From positions 40,483-104,482 of the forward strand of contig NZ_JAVFWN010000020.1 of the NCBI RefSeq assembly GCF_030929495.1: a stretch of 64,000 nucleotides of DNA. The letters are read 5' to 3'. Position 1 is the stretch's first letter, and each line of letters starts with the position of its first letter. The stretch is from Nocardioides sp. LHD-245 (GTDB lineage Bacteria > Actinomycetota > Actinomycetes > Propionibacteriales > Nocardioidaceae). The notes under the pieces are model-generated. The model was not told where the DNA came from. It ran no database searches and worked only from the letters and a program-made list of their open reading frames with translations. Of the stretch, positions 23,033 to 31,488 are shown in pieces. Both the position numbers and the translations under genes were made by a program.

Positions 23033-24616
23033 GTGCTCGACCGACCCCGCCGGACCCCGCTGCTGGCCTCGCTGATCCTGCTCGCGCTGTTCGCGGCGGT
23101 GGCCGGCGCCGTCGCCGCCGAGTGGTCCTGGGTGCTGGACCTCGACGACCACGGCCGGTCGGCACGCGAGTGGGCGGCCGGCCAGGGCTGGCTCGAGCAC
23201 CCGCTGCGCGCCGTCGAGATCGTCTTCGGCACCGCCTGCATGACCGCGATCACCGCGGTGTTGGCCGTCGCGCTCTTCGTGAAGGGCCACCGGCGGGCCG
23301 GGATCCTGGTCGCGGCCGTGATGGCGGCGACCGCCCTCGCCACGTACGGCGCCAAGGTGCTGGTCGGCCGTGGCCGGCCGGTCTGGCAGGACCCCGAGTA
23401 CTTCCTGCACTCCAACGCGTTCCCCTCCGGCCACACGTCCGCGGCGGCCGCGTTCAGCGGCCTGGTCGTCCTGCTCGCCGTGATGCTCGTCCGGCGGGCC
23501 GGCATCCGGCGGCTGCTCTCGACCCTCGCCGGGCTGGTCTGGGTGCTCGTCGCCGCCGACCGGATCCTGCTCGGCCGCCACTTCCCCAGTGACGTCCTCG
23601 GCGGCACCCTGCTCGGCCTCGGCGTCCTCCTGCTCGGCGTGGCGCTCTACAACCCGCTCCCCCGCAGCCACGCGCTCAAGGCCGAGCCGCTGCCCGAGCC
23701 GTTCCCGTCGGCGCGCAAGCTCGGCGTCGTCCTGAACCCGATCAAGGTCGAGTCGGTGGAGCAGTTCCAGGCCATGGTCACCCAGCTGGCCCGCGAGTCC
23801 GGCTGGAGCGAGCCGCGCTGGTACCTCACCACCGTCGAGGACTCCGGCACCGGCCAGGCCGAGCAGGCCTCGGTCGACGGCGCCGACCTCGTCATCGTCT
23901 GCGGCGGCGACGGCACCGTGCGCGAGGTGTGCGCCGAGCTCGCCGGCACCGGCATCCCCGTGGGCGTCGTCCCGGCGGGCACCGGCAACCTGCTGGCCCG
24001 CAACCTCGAGATCCCGCTCTTCATCCGGGCCGCGATCGACATCGCGCTCACCGGCCAGGACCGGGCCATCGACATGGTCGAGGTCGACGGCGACGGCATC
24101 GAGCCCTCGCACTTCATGGTGATGGCCGGGATGGGCTTCGACGCCGCGATCATGGAGGGCGTCAACGAGGAGCTCAAGAAGAAGGTCGGCTGGCTCGCCT
24201 ACGTGCTGTCCGCCTTCAAGGGCCTGATGTTCCCGGCGATGAAGCTGGAGATCTCGGTCGACGACGGACCGTTCACCAAGCACCGCGCCCGCACCTGCGT
24301 GATCGGCAACGTCGGCAGCCTCCAGGGCGGGATGAACCTGCTCCCCGACGCCGCCATCGACGACGGCCAGCTCGACGTCGTGCTGCTCTACCCGCGGCGC
24401 TTCCTCAGCTGGATCCCGCTCGTGCTCCGCGTGCTCACCCGGCGCGAGCGCAACGCCGGCGAGTCGGTCGCGCGGATGACCGGCCGCAAGGTCGTCGTAC
24501 GCGCGTCGGGGGAGGTGCCGCGCCAGCTAGACGGGGACACCATCGGCCTGGGCTCGGAGCTGCGGATGGAGTGCATCCACGGCCGGGTGCTGGTGCGGGT
24601 GCCGCGGACGGTGTGA
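23033..24616 (+). CDS. Fused PAP2 phosphatase - diacylglycerol kinase
   Basis: The protein is 527 aa from the GTG at 23033, which has TATTCT exactly 6 nt upstream (leaderless). Residues 1 to about 215 are a PAP2 lipid phosphatase with membrane segments and the signature KVLVGRGRP, NAFPSGHTS and RILLGRHFPSDVLGG. From about 225 onward is a diacylglycerol/sphingosine kinase catalytic domain: VVLNPIKVESVEQF, then IVCGGDGTVREV (GGDGT) and VGVVPAGTGNLLARNL. The two activities make or remove the same phosphate (phosphatidate and diacylglycerol), so one chain could control that balance at the membrane. Confidence 0.9.
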   Translation: MLDRPRRTPLLASLILLALFAAVAGAVAAEWSWVLDLDDHGRSAREWAAGQGWLEHPLRAVEIVFGTACMTAITAVLAVALFVKGHRRAGILVAAVMAATALATYGAKVLVGRGRPVWQDPEYFLHSNAFPSGHTSAAAAFSGLVVLLAVMLVRRAGIRRLLSTLAGLVWVLVAADRILLGRHFPSDVLGGTLLGLGVLLLGVALYNPLPRSHALKAEPLPEPFPSARKLGVVLNPIKVESVEQFQAMVTQLARESGWSEPRWYLTTVEDSGTGQAEQASVDGADLVIVCGGDGTVREVCAELAGTGIPVGVVPAGTGNLLARNLEIPLFIRAAIDIALTGQDRAIDMVEVDGDGIEPSHFMVMAGMGFDAAIMEGVNEELKKKVGWLAYVLSAFKGLMFPAMKLEISVDDGPFTKHRARTCVIGNVGSLQGGMNLLPDAAIDDGQLDVVLLYPRRFLSWIPLVLRVLTRRERNAGESVARMTGRKVVVRASGEVPRQLDGDTIGLGSELRMECIHGRVLVRVPRTV

Positions 24617-24620
24617 GCGA

Positions 24621-24685
24621 ACGGTTCAACGACCGGATTCGTCGCCCGATCGAGCCGTCGAGGACGAATTCGGTCGTTGAACCGT
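24621..24685. repeat. Palindromic element between convergent genes
   Basis: The left arm 24621-24643 and right arm 24663-24685 are 23-bp inverted repeats with one mismatch (ACGGTTCAACGACCGRATTC core). It lies between the kinase stop and the convergent DUF4446 gene and may end both transcripts. A half copy, CGGTTCAACTACCGAATTTG, recurs at 63849-63871. Confidence 0.85.
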
Positions 24686-24701
24686 CCACCCGGCCGACCC
24701 G

Positions 24702-25100
24702 TCAGCTGCGCGCGAGACGGGCGTGGGCGACGGCCTCGGCCTCCTCAGGGGAGAGCTCCTGCTCGCTGCTCCACCCGGCGACCGACTTGGCGTAGGTGCG
24801 GGCCTCGTTGCGGCCTCGGATCGAGGTGAGCACGACGCCGTCGCCGGAGTCGTCGAGCAGCGCCAGCGACCACGACAGCCGCCCGCCCATCTCGTCGAAG
24901 GCGTCGTAGCGCACGACGGCGAGGTGCCGCAGCGCGCCGACCGCCTCGGCCCGCAGCGCGGCGACCTCTCGGCGCAGGCCGGCCGCGTCGGACGGCAGGT
25001 CGGCGGCGCTCGGCGTACCGGTCGGCCGGCCGTTGCGGAGCGCGACCGCCAGGGCGGCCGCGGCGAGCAGCAGGGCGAGGATCGAGAGCGCGACGGCCAT
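24702..25100 (-). CDS. DUF4446 family protein
   Basis: The 132-aa protein has an N-terminal membrane helix (MAVALSILALLLAAAALAVAL), a coiled-coil stretch (DAAGLRREVAALRAEAVGAL) and the conserved DUF4446 core: HLAVVRYDAFDEMGGRLSWS, then GVVLTSIRGRNEARTYAK and LSPEEAEAVAHA. This family lies beside pheA or serS in many actinobacteria and firmicutes; its role is unknown. TACGGT lies exactly 6 nt before the ATG at 25100, on the opposite strand from the equally leaderless pheA 64 bp away. Confidence 0.85.
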   Translation of the reverse strand: MAVALSILALLLAAAALAVALRNGRPTGTPSAADLPSDAAGLRREVAALRAEAVGALRHLAVVRYDAFDEMGGRLSWSLALLDDSGDGVVLTSIRGRNEARTYAKSVAGWSSEQELSPEEAEAVAHARLARS

Positions 25101-25163
25101 GCAGCGACCGTAGTCAACGAGACGTCGCGCCCAGCGACCACGCGCCGCCACTAGGCTGACGCC

Positions 25164-25994
25164 ATGGCCCGCATCGCGTACCAGGGAGAGCCCGGTGCCA
25201 ACTCACACATCGTGTGCAAGCAGCACTACCCGGAGGCGGAGGCCGTGGCGTGCGCCTCGTTCGAGGACGTCTTCGCGGCGGTGGCGAGCGGGGACTGCGA
25301 CCTGGCGCTCATCCCGATCGACAACTCGATCGCCGGCCGGGTGGCCGACATCCACCACTTCCTGCCCGACTCGGGGCTGCACATCATCGCCGAGCACTTC
25401 CTGCGCATCCAGTTCCACCTGATGGTGGTCCCCGGCGCGTCGACCGAGACGCTGCGGACCGTGCACAGCCACGTCCACGCCCTCGGCCAGTGCCGCAAGG
25501 TGATCCGCGAGCTCGGGCTCACCCCGATCATCTCCGGCGACACCGCCGGGGCCGCCCGCGAGATCGCCGAGGCGGCCGATCCCACCCAGGCCGCGATCGC
25601 GCCACCGCTCGCCGCCGAGATCTACGGGCTGGAGATCCTGCGCGAGGACGTCGAGGACGAGGACCACAACACGACCCGGTTCGTGCTGCTCTCCCCCGCC
25701 TACGTGATGGCCCCGCAGGGCAACGGCCCGGTCGTCACCAGCTTCGTGTTCAACGTCCGCAACCTGCCCTCGGCGCTGTACAAGGCGCTCGGCGGGTTCG
25801 CCACCAACGGCATCAACATGACCAAGCTCGAGAGCTACATGGTCGGCGGCCAGTTCGCCGCCACCCAGTTCCTCGCCGAGGTCGACGGGCACCCCGACGA
25901 CCCCGGGCTCAAGCGGGCCCTGGAGGAGCTCACCTTCTTCACCACCGACATCAAGGTGCTCGGGGTCTACCCGGCCGACCCGTTCCGCGGCTGA
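25164..25994 (+). CDS. pheA: Prephenate dehydratase
   Basis: The 276-aa protein converts prephenate to phenylpyruvate in phenylalanine synthesis. The N-terminal half has AYQGEPGANSHIVCKQHYPE and LALIPIDNSIAGRVADIHHF (periplasmic-binding-like catalytic domain). The C-terminal ACT domain includes LPSALYKALGGFATNGINMTKLESYMVGG, where ESRP-type positions give feedback control by phenylalanine; here the motif reads LESYMVGG. TAGGCT lies 6 nt before the ATG, so the gene is probably leaderless and has no attenuator. A hairpin at 25999-26029 ends the transcript. Confidence 0.94.
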   Translation: MARIAYQGEPGANSHIVCKQHYPEAEAVACASFEDVFAAVASGDCDLALIPIDNSIAGRVADIHHFLPDSGLHIIAEHFLRIQFHLMVVPGASTETLRTVHSHVHALGQCRKVIRELGLTPIISGDTAGAAREIAEAADPTQAAIAPPLAAEIYGLEILREDVEDEDHNTTRFVLLSPAYVMAPQGNGPVVTSFVFNVRNLPSALYKALGGFATNGINMTKLESYMVGGQFAATQFLAEVDGHPDDPGLKRALEELTFFTTDIKVLGVYPADPFRG

Positions 25995-25998
25995 GCCA

Positions 25999-26029
25999 CC
26001 CGGTACGACGACCGGCGGGTCGTACCGGG
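25999..26029 (+). terminator. Terminator hairpin after pheA
   Basis: CCCGGTACGAC and GTCGTACCGGG form a perfect 11-bp stem with a 9-nt loop, 5 bp after the pheA stop. Confidence 0.7.
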
Positions 26030-26090
26030 ATAACGCGGCCGCCCCGGACACGTTGTGACAGTTGTCCCCCCGCGCCGGCCTGGTGCGCAC

Positions 26091-26096
26091 TAGGGT
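26091..26096 (+). promoter_or_regulatory. Possible -10 box of the cNMP-binding/cyclase operon
   Basis: TAGGGT matches the TANNNT consensus. Transcription would start near 26102, leaving a ~60-nt leader that includes AAAGGG before the ATG at 26164. No clear -35 box is seen. Confidence 0.4.
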
Positions 26097-26163
26097 CGGC
26101 GATGACAATCGGGGAGAGCGGGCGAGCCGGGCGGGCTTCTGTCCGGACAGCGAAAGGGTCAGC

Positions 26164-26538
26164 ATGGCAACGTTCTTCGAGCACTTCTCACCCCAGGAGA
26201 TCGCGCGGATCAGCGCGACGGGACGGCGCGTGAAGCTCCCTGAGGGCTGGTCGCCGATCTGGGAGGACACCCCGGCCGACAAGGCGTACATCATCCTCGA
26301 CGGCAGCGTCTCGGTGCGCCGTGACGGCGCCGAGATCGCCCAGCTCGGCCCCGGCGACATCGTCGGCGAGGCCGCGATCGTCGGCCAGCGGCTGCGCAAC
26401 GCCACCATCGTCGCCCTGACGCCGCTGGACACGATCCACCTGACCGACGACACCCTGCGCGAGCTCGACGCCGAGTGGCCGGCGTTCCACGAGGCTCTCG
26501 TCGAGGTCGCGCAGTCGCGCATCGGCGACCAGGGCTGA
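26164..26538 (+). CDS. Cyclic nucleotide-binding domain protein
   Basis: The 124-aa protein is a single cNMP-binding beta-roll: FFEHFSPQEIARISATGRRVKLPEG, then AYIILDGSVSVRRDGAEIAQLGPGDIVGEAAIVGQRLRNATIVA. The phosphate-binding cassette normally reads G-E-x-A-L...R-x-A-x-x; here GEAAIVGQRLRNATI keeps the Glu and Arg. There is no DNA-binding domain, so it is not a Crp regulator. The adenylate cyclase gene starts 25 bp downstream, so a cyclase and its likely effector share an operon. It could act by protein-protein contact or as a sink for the nucleotide. Confidence 0.88.
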   Translation: MATFFEHFSPQEIARISATGRRVKLPEGWSPIWEDTPADKAYIILDGSVSVRRDGAEIAQLGPGDIVGEAAIVGQRLRNATIVALTPLDTIHLTDDTLRELDAEWPAFHEALVEVAQSRIGDQG

Positions 26539-26563
26539 GCCGGCCCATCCGGGCTCCGCGGCC

Positions 26564-27625
26564 GTGACGGCACCCGACGACCCCGCCGCCCACCAGGCCG
26601 GTGGGGTCGGCGGCGGAGTCGTCGGCGCGCTCGAGCAGCATCTGCTCGGCGAGACACCCTGGCTCACCCAGCAGCAGGTGGCCGAGCGGGCCGGCGTACC
26701 GCTGGCGACCGCCAACGAGCTGTGGCACCTGCTGGGCTTCGCCCACGTGCCCGAGGACGAGGCGGCGTTCACCACCGCCGACGTCCGGGCGCTACAGCTG
26801 ACCAGCGACCTGATCCGGCTCGGGATCCTCAGCCAGGAGCGGCAGGACGGTCTGGTCCGGACCTGGGGTCGCAGCTTCGCCCGGCTCGCCGACTGGCAGG
26901 TCGCGCTCCTCGCGTCCGTGGCCGCCGAGGTCGGCGCCGATCCGACCGAGGGCCTGCTCGCGATCTCCGACGAGGCCCTGCCGCGGGTCCAGGAGCTGCA
27001 GAGCTACGTCTGGCGCCGCCACCTGCTCAGCGCCGGCTCCCGCCTGCTCGCCGAGCAGACCTCCGGGCCGGCCGCCACGCTGGCCGTCTGCTTCGTCGAC
27101 ATCGTCGGCTACACCTCGCGCTCACGCACCCTCACCGACCGCGAGCTGGTGAGCTGGCTGGAGTCCTTCGAGTCCACGGTGCTCGGCCTCACCGTCGACC
27201 GCGGCGGCCGGATCATCAAGAACATCGGCGACGAGCTGCTCATCGTCGCCGACTCCCCCGAGGCGATGGCCGACATCGCGCTCGAGCTCACCCGCCGGGG
27301 CGCCGACCCCGACGACCCGTTCCCCGCCGTCCGCGCGGGCATCGCGTACGGCGAGGTGGTGACTCGCCTGGGCGACGTGTTCGGGCCCGTCGTCAACATC
27401 GCCGCCCGGCTCACCTCCGTGGCCCGGCCGAGCTCGGTCCTCGTCGACCTCGGCGCCTACGAGGCGCTCACCGGCCGCAGGGACGAGCGTGCCGACGACA
27501 CCGACCATCCCACCGACGCCGACCACCACACCGGGGCGTACCGGTTCCGGCGACTGCGCCGCGTCTCGGTGAAGGGGTACTCCCGCCTCAAGGTCTGGGT
27601 GCTGCAGGCCACCGCCCCGCACTGA
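26564..27625 (+). CDS. Class III adenylate/guanylate cyclase
   Basis: The 353-aa protein starts with a GTG. Residues about 20-170 form a helical N-terminal domain (LTQQQVAERAGVPLATANELWHLLG, an HTH-like adenylate-cyclase regulatory region). The catalytic domain runs from about 165: LAVCFVDIVGYTSRSR with the first metal Asp, GGRIIKNIGDELLIVAD with the second Asp, and FGPVVNIAARLTSVARPSSV with the Asn/Arg transition-state region. The Lys in IIKN and the residue after NIAAR suggest adenylate rather than guanylate specificity. It has no membrane segment. It would make the nucleotide bound by the protein encoded just upstream. Confidence 0.9.
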   Translation: MTAPDDPAAHQAGGVGGGVVGALEQHLLGETPWLTQQQVAERAGVPLATANELWHLLGFAHVPEDEAAFTTADVRALQLTSDLIRLGILSQERQDGLVRTWGRSFARLADWQVALLASVAAEVGADPTEGLLAISDEALPRVQELQSYVWRRHLLSAGSRLLAEQTSGPAATLAVCFVDIVGYTSRSRTLTDRELVSWLESFESTVLGLTVDRGGRIIKNIGDELLIVADSPEAMADIALELTRRGADPDDPFPAVRAGIAYGEVVTRLGDVFGPVVNIAARLTSVARPSSVLVDLGAYEALTGRRDERADDTDHPTDADHHTGAYRFRRLRRVSVKGYSRLKVWVLQATAPH

Positions 27626-27724
27626 TGCCCCACCCCCGTCCGGTTTCCGAGGGCGAGCACATGGGAAGGTCGTGGACGGCGCGCCACGGGGCGTGCCCGT
27701 TCCATCGAGAAGGAGTCCCGCTTC

Positions 27725-28435
27725 ATGCGCATGTCCCGAGCATTCGCCGTCGCCGTGGCCGCGGTGCTGATCGCGGTCGCCAGCCTCGCCGGCGCGACCG
27801 GCCCGGCATCGGCCAAGGCCACCAAGACCACCGAGATCCGGTTCGAGTCGCCCGCGGCGACCGGCACCGGCTACGGCGACTACTACAGCATCTACGCCTA
27901 CGTCTACGAGGCCGGCACCAACACCAAGGTGTACACCGGCGGGCTGACGGTGAACTCGCGGCCGATCGGTGGCACGACCTGGACGCCGCTCGCCGCCAAC
28001 ACCAGCGCGTACGTCATCGAGGGCTTCCAGCTGTCGGAGTCGTTCGAGTACCAGGCGGTCTACGCCGGCGGCACCAGCGGTGGCAACACCTACACGGCGG
28101 CGACGTCGCCGGTGTTCAAGGTCGACGTGCAGCGCGGCATCAAGTACATCGAGAAGAGCCCGAAGAAGGTCTGCGCCGAGGTCGGCCCGCTCTCCGCGCC
28201 GTACAAGAACAAGCCCGTGACGACCTCCTACAAGGTCGCCAAGAAGAAGGGCTGGCAGAAGGGCTACACCTTCCGCACCAACAAGAAGTCGCAGCACTGC
28301 TACAAGGTGACCAAGACCAAGGCACCGAAGGGCGTGAAGGTCCCCAAGGGTCCCAAGCTCAAGGCCTCGAAGACGGTCTTCGTGAAGTCCGGCGGCATGA
28401 AGAAGTACGTCGACATCCAGCACTACACGTACTGA
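27725..28435 (+). CDS. Secreted protein of unknown function
   Basis: The 236-aa protein has a signal peptide (FAVAVAAVLIAVASLAGATGPASAKA) after an AAGGAG site 9 nt upstream. The mature part is beta-rich and Tyr/Thr-rich (GTGYGDYYSIYAYVYEAGTN), suggesting an Ig-like fold. The C-terminal third is very Lys-rich (VPKGPKLKASKTVFVKSGG), which may bind teichoic acid, peptidoglycan or another anionic wall polymer. Two cysteines (KKVCAEV and SQHCYKV) could form one disulfide. I do not recognise the family. It lies 100 bp after the cyclase and ends at a strong bidirectional terminator. Confidence 0.7.
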   Translation: MRMSRAFAVAVAAVLIAVASLAGATGPASAKATKTTEIRFESPAATGTGYGDYYSIYAYVYEAGTNTKVYTGGLTVNSRPIGGTTWTPLAANTSAYVIEGFQLSESFEYQAVYAGGTSGGNTYTAATSPVFKVDVQRGIKYIEKSPKKVCAEVGPLSAPYKNKPVTTSYKVAKKKGWQKGYTFRTNKKSQHCYKVTKTKAPKGVKVPKGPKLKASKTVFVKSGGMKKYVDIQHYTY

Positions 28436-28457
28436 TCGACGCCTGCTCCACCAACGA

Positions 28458-28496
28458 CGAGGGGCGGGACCGGCACGACGCCGGTCCCGCCCCTCG
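28458..28496. terminator. Bidirectional terminator hairpin
   Basis: A perfect 17-bp GC-rich stem (28458-28474 with 28480-28496, core GGGGCGGGACCGGC) with a 5-nt loop lies between convergent genes. Confidence 0.85.
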
Positions 28497-28501
28497 CGTC
28501 G

Positions 28502-29443
28502 TCAGCGGATGGTGACCTGGCGGTTGGCCAGCCCGTTGCGGGCCGAGCGCTGCTCGGTGGTGAGGTCGGCGCCGTCAGCGAGGGCCGCGTCGAGCTTCGC
28601 CTTGAACGCCGTGGCCGCCTCCTCGAGCGGCTCGGGGCCGGTGCCGACCGGGAGGTCCCAGACCGGGGTGAGCAGTCCGTGGGCGCGGAACATGCCGACG
28701 AAGCGGGCGTCCGGGACGATCACGTCGTCGCCGGAGACGTGCAGCCGGGCCAGCGCGTCGAGCAGCGCGTCCTCGGGCTCGGGCAGCACCCAGCGCAGGT
28801 GCTCCTTGGCGCCCATCCGGGTCCAGTACGCCGCCGTGACCTCGGTGAGCCGGGCCGTGGGCGCCGCGGCCCCCTCCGCCTGCTCGAGCGCCTGCGCGAG
28901 CTCCGAGTTCGCCTCCATGTCGGAGACCCAGTAGTCGAAGCCCTCGTGCACCTCGACCGCCAGGGCACCGTCGGCGACCAGGTCCTGCAGCCGCGGGCCG
29001 GGTCCCGGCGGAGCGGTCAGGCCGACCATGCCGGCGCCGGGCTCGGCGGCCAACGCCTCGACGAGGACGGCACCGAGGTCGCGCGCCGGGTCGCCGAAGT
29101 TGTGCTGGACCTGCAGCCCGAGCCAGATCTCACCGCTGTCGCGGACCAGGGCAGGGGCCGCCATCGGCAGCAGCGTGCAGAGCTTGACCACGCGGTCGGC
29201 GTACTCGCCCTCGAGGGTGAGCGTCGCGGTCGCGGCCGGCACCAGCTCACGCAGCGCGACGATGTCGCACTCGGAGGCGAGGCCCTCGAAGGGGCGCTTG
29301 ACGAAGACCTGCCCGCCTCCCGGGGCGCCGTGGCAGGCCTTGTAGCGCTTGCCCGACCCGCACGGGCAGGGCTGCCGGGGGCCGACCTCGCCCGCGGGGG
29401 TGTCGGTGACGGCCGAGGCCTTGGTGCGGTTCTTCTTCGCCAT
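28502..29443 (-). CDS. SEC-C motif protein (DUF5926)
   Basis: The 313-aa protein begins MAKKNRTKAS and has the zinc-binding SEC-C motif PCPCGSGKRYKACHG at about residues 25-39. The rest matches the actinobacterial DUF5926 layout: KRPFEGLASECDIVALRELVPAATA and later RFVGMFRAHGLLTPVWDLP. TAGGTT lies 7 nt before the ATG. SEC-C motifs can bind SecB or other partners, but the role of this family is unknown. It is followed upstream on the same strand by the GDPD gene after 10 bp. Confidence 0.85.
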   Translation of the reverse strand: MAKKNRTKASAVTDTPAGEVGPRQPCPCGSGKRYKACHGAPGGGQVFVKRPFEGLASECDIVALRELVPAATATLTLEGEYADRVVKLCTLLPMAAPALVRDSGEIWLGLQVQHNFGDPARDLGAVLVEALAAEPGAGMVGLTAPPGPGPRLQDLVADGALAVEVHEGFDYWVSDMEANSELAQALEQAEGAAAPTARLTEVTAAYWTRMGAKEHLRWVLPEPEDALLDALARLHVSGDDVIVPDARFVGMFRAHGLLTPVWDLPVGTGPEPLEEAATAFKAKLDAALADGADLTTEQRSARNGLANRQVTIR

Positions 29444-29453
29444 GCGCGGAAAC

Positions 29454-30260
29454 CTACTGGTCGGGCCCGAGCCGCTGCTCCAGCAGGTCGATCATGTACC
29501 GCGGCCGGTCGCTGATCACGGCGGAGACCCCGAGGCCGAGGCAGCGCTCGAGGTCCTCCTCCTCGTTGACCGTCCAGACGTGGACGTCCCGCCCGCTGCG
29601 GGCGATCGACTCCCCGACCCGCGGGTGCTCGCGCAGCATCTTGATGCCGGGCCCGACGATCCAGTCGCGGCCGATCACGCGGCGCAGCATCGGCCACGAG
29701 GTCGGCTTGTCGAGCAGCTGGACCAGTCGGATCTCAGGCGCGAGCCGCTCGACCCGCTGCAGCGCGGTGAAGGAGAAGCTCATCACCCGCACCGGCGCTC
29801 CGGCGCGGTCCCAGCCGAAGTCGCGCAGCATCTCGACGAGACGCTTCTCCACGAGCCCGCCGTACCGCGTCGGGTGCTTGGTCTCGATCGCCACCTCCAC
29901 CCGTCGGTCGTAGTCGGCGACGGTCTCCAACAGCTTGCGCAGGGTGAGGACGCCGCGCAGGTTCTCGTCCTCGTCGGGCGCCTCGTCGTCGAGGTCGGCC
30001 CAGGGGTTCTTCCAGGCGGCGAAGTCGAGCTCGGAGAGGTCGGCGAGGTCCATCGTCGAGACGATGCCCTTGTTGGCGGCGATGCGGCGCAGGTCGCGGT
30101 CGTGCACGCAGACCAGATGGCCGTCGGCGGTGAGCCGGACGTCGCACTCCAGGCCGTCGGCGCCGGCGTTCAGCGCCTCCAGGTACGCACCCAGGGTGTG
30201 CTCGGCGAGCTCGTGACTGGCGCCGCGATGGGCGACCACCTGTGGTCGGACGGTGGGCAC
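29454..30260 (-). CDS. Glycerophosphodiester phosphodiesterase
   Basis: The 268-aa protein has the GDPD catalytic motifs: VVAHRGASHELAEHTLGAY (HRG with Glu), DGLECDVRLTADGHLVCVHD (the metal-binding ExD and general-base His), and VAIETKHP. It hydrolyses glycerophosphodiesters to glycerol-3-phosphate and an alcohol. There is no signal peptide, so it is probably cytoplasmic. The C-terminus has VHVWTVNEEEDLERCLGLGVSAVISDRP, the typical end of the barrel. The start is a GTG at 30260, with CACAAT 6 nt upstream. It is probably cotranscribed with the SEC-C gene. Confidence 0.9.
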   Translation of the reverse strand: MPTVRPQVVAHRGASHELAEHTLGAYLEALNAGADGLECDVRLTADGHLVCVHDRDLRRIAANKGIVSTMDLADLSELDFAAWKNPWADLDDEAPDEDENLRGVLTLRKLLETVADYDRRVEVAIETKHPTRYGGLVEKRLVEMLRDFGWDRAGAPVRVMSFSFTALQRVERLAPEIRLVQLLDKPTSWPMLRRVIGRDWIVGPGIKMLREHPRVGESIARSGRDVHVWTVNEEEDLERCLGLGVSAVISDRPRYMIDLLEQRLGPDQ

Positions 30261-30381
30261 GCCCCGATTGTGGCAGGTCCGGCGGACCCGGTGGCGCCGA
30301 GACCGGTCTCAGGGTCGGATCCGGGTCGGACCGGGGTCGTTCCCCGATGTCCGGAGCGCGCCGCCGAGGCAGGGTGGGAGC

Positions 30382-30609
30382 ATGAGCAACTACGAGAGCT
30401 ACCCCGCCCCCCACGGCCCCTCCGCGCCGCGCCGGCTGACCCGGCGCGAGCAGGACAAGATGATCGCCGGGGTCTGCGCCGGCGTGGCCGCGCACGTCGG
30501 CATCGACATCACCGTCGTCCGGCTGCTGATGGTCGCCGCGACGGTCTTCACCGGCGGCGCCGGCATCCTGGTCTACCTCGCCGGCTGGTGGCTGATGCCG
30601 CGCGCCTGA
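30382..30609 (+). CDS. PspC-domain membrane protein
   Basis: The 75-aa protein is one PspC domain: RRLTRREQDKMIAGVCAGVAAHVGIDITVVRLLMV followed by a single strongly hydrophobic segment ending YLAGWWLMPRA. The ATG at 30382 is preceded by GGTGGGAG. Such short PspC proteins belong to envelope-stress systems or are membrane-associated modulators. It stands alone between the divergent GDPD gene and the methyltransferase. Confidence 0.88.
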   Translation: MSNYESYPAPHGPSAPRRLTRREQDKMIAGVCAGVAAHVGIDITVVRLLMVAATVFTGGAGILVYLAGWWLMPRA

Positions 30610-30629
30610 GCGCCCCCTACCCTGACGGC

Positions 30630-31424
30630 GTGCCTGACCCCGTGCCCGACCCCGTACCCGACCCCGCGCTCGTCGCCCGGCTCCGGGCCGCGGGCTGCGT
30701 GTTCGCCGAGGAGGAGGCCGAGGTCCTGCGGTCCTCCGCGGCCTCGCCCGGACACCTCGAGCAGCTGGTCCGGCGCCGGGTCGCCGGCGAGCCCCTGGAG
30801 TACGTCGTCGGCTGGGTCGCCTTCGATGGCGGTCGGGTCGAGGTCGATCCCGGTGTGTTCGTCCCCCGCCAGCGCACGGCGTACCTCGTCGAGCTGGCGG
30901 CCCCTCTCCTGACCCGCGGCGACACGGTCCTCGACCTGTGCTGCGGCACCGGCGCGCTGGGCCTGGCCCTCGCCCGGCGGGTGGCCGGCCTGGTCGTGCA
31001 CGCCGGCGACGTCGACCCCGCCGCGGTCGCCTGCGCGGCCCGCAACCTCGCGGAGGTCGGCGGGACCGCCGTGGTCGGCGACCTGGCCTCGGCACTGCCG
31101 CCCGTCCTGCGCGGCACCGTCGCCGTGATCGTCGCCAACGTCCCCTACGTCCCCACCGGCGCCGTGGCGCTGATGCCGCCCGAGTCCCGTGAGCACGAGC
31201 CGCGCGGCACCGTCGACGGCGGCCCCGACGGCCTCGACCTGCTCCGCCGCGTCGCCGGCCTCGCCCCCGCCTGGCTGCGCCCGGGCGGCACCGTGCTCTC
31301 CGAGGTCTCGCTCGCCCAGGCGCCCGCGGCACGCGACGCTTTCGCCCACGCCGGCCTGGTCGCCACCGTCCATCACGACGAGGAGCGCGAGGCGACCGTG
31401 GTCTCCGGCCGGAGGTCCTTGTAA
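30630..31424 (+). CDS. HemK/PrmC-like class I methyltransferase
   Basis: The protein is 264 aa from the GTG at 30630, which has TACCCT exactly 6 nt upstream (leaderless). It starts with an imperfect VPDPVPDPVPDP repeat. The N-terminal helical domain carries EPLEYVVGWVAFDG and PGVFVPRQRTAYLV, the peptide-binding side of PrmC. The SAM site is VLDLCCGTGALGLALA. The catalytic tetrapeptide is NVPYVP instead of NPPY, as in the actinobacterial glutamine methyltransferase paralogues. The housekeeping prmC is expected near prfA elsewhere. The stop codon TAA lies inside a copy of the 69-bp repeat. Confidence 0.88.
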   Translation: MPDPVPDPVPDPALVARLRAAGCVFAEEEAEVLRSSAASPGHLEQLVRRRVAGEPLEYVVGWVAFDGGRVEVDPGVFVPRQRTAYLVELAAPLLTRGDTVLDLCCGTGALGLALARRVAGLVVHAGDVDPAAVACAARNLAEVGGTAVVGDLASALPPVLRGTVAVIVANVPYVPTGAVALMPPESREHEPRGTVDGGPDGLDLLRRVAGLAPAWLRPGGTVLSEVSLAQAPAARDAFAHAGLVATVHHDEEREATVVSGRRSL

Positions 31425-31488
31425 CTAAGGGTTACATCACGAATTGTGGTGCAACAGCACCCGGGTAGTAGCAACAGCACCGAGGTAG
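31420..31488 (-). repeat. 69-bp repeat, copy C (inverted)
   Basis: In reverse orientation this reads CTACCTCGGTGCT, 7 nt, CTACCCGGGTGCT, a 20-nt core, and GTAACCCTTAGTTACA. Its first bases contain the stop codon of the methyltransferase gene (31422-31424). Confidence 0.9.

Noticed and set aside
26102..26163. Short ORF starting right after the TAGGGT box
   Set aside because: It runs in a different frame through the cNMP-binding gene with no coding signal; the region is better explained as an untranslated leader.
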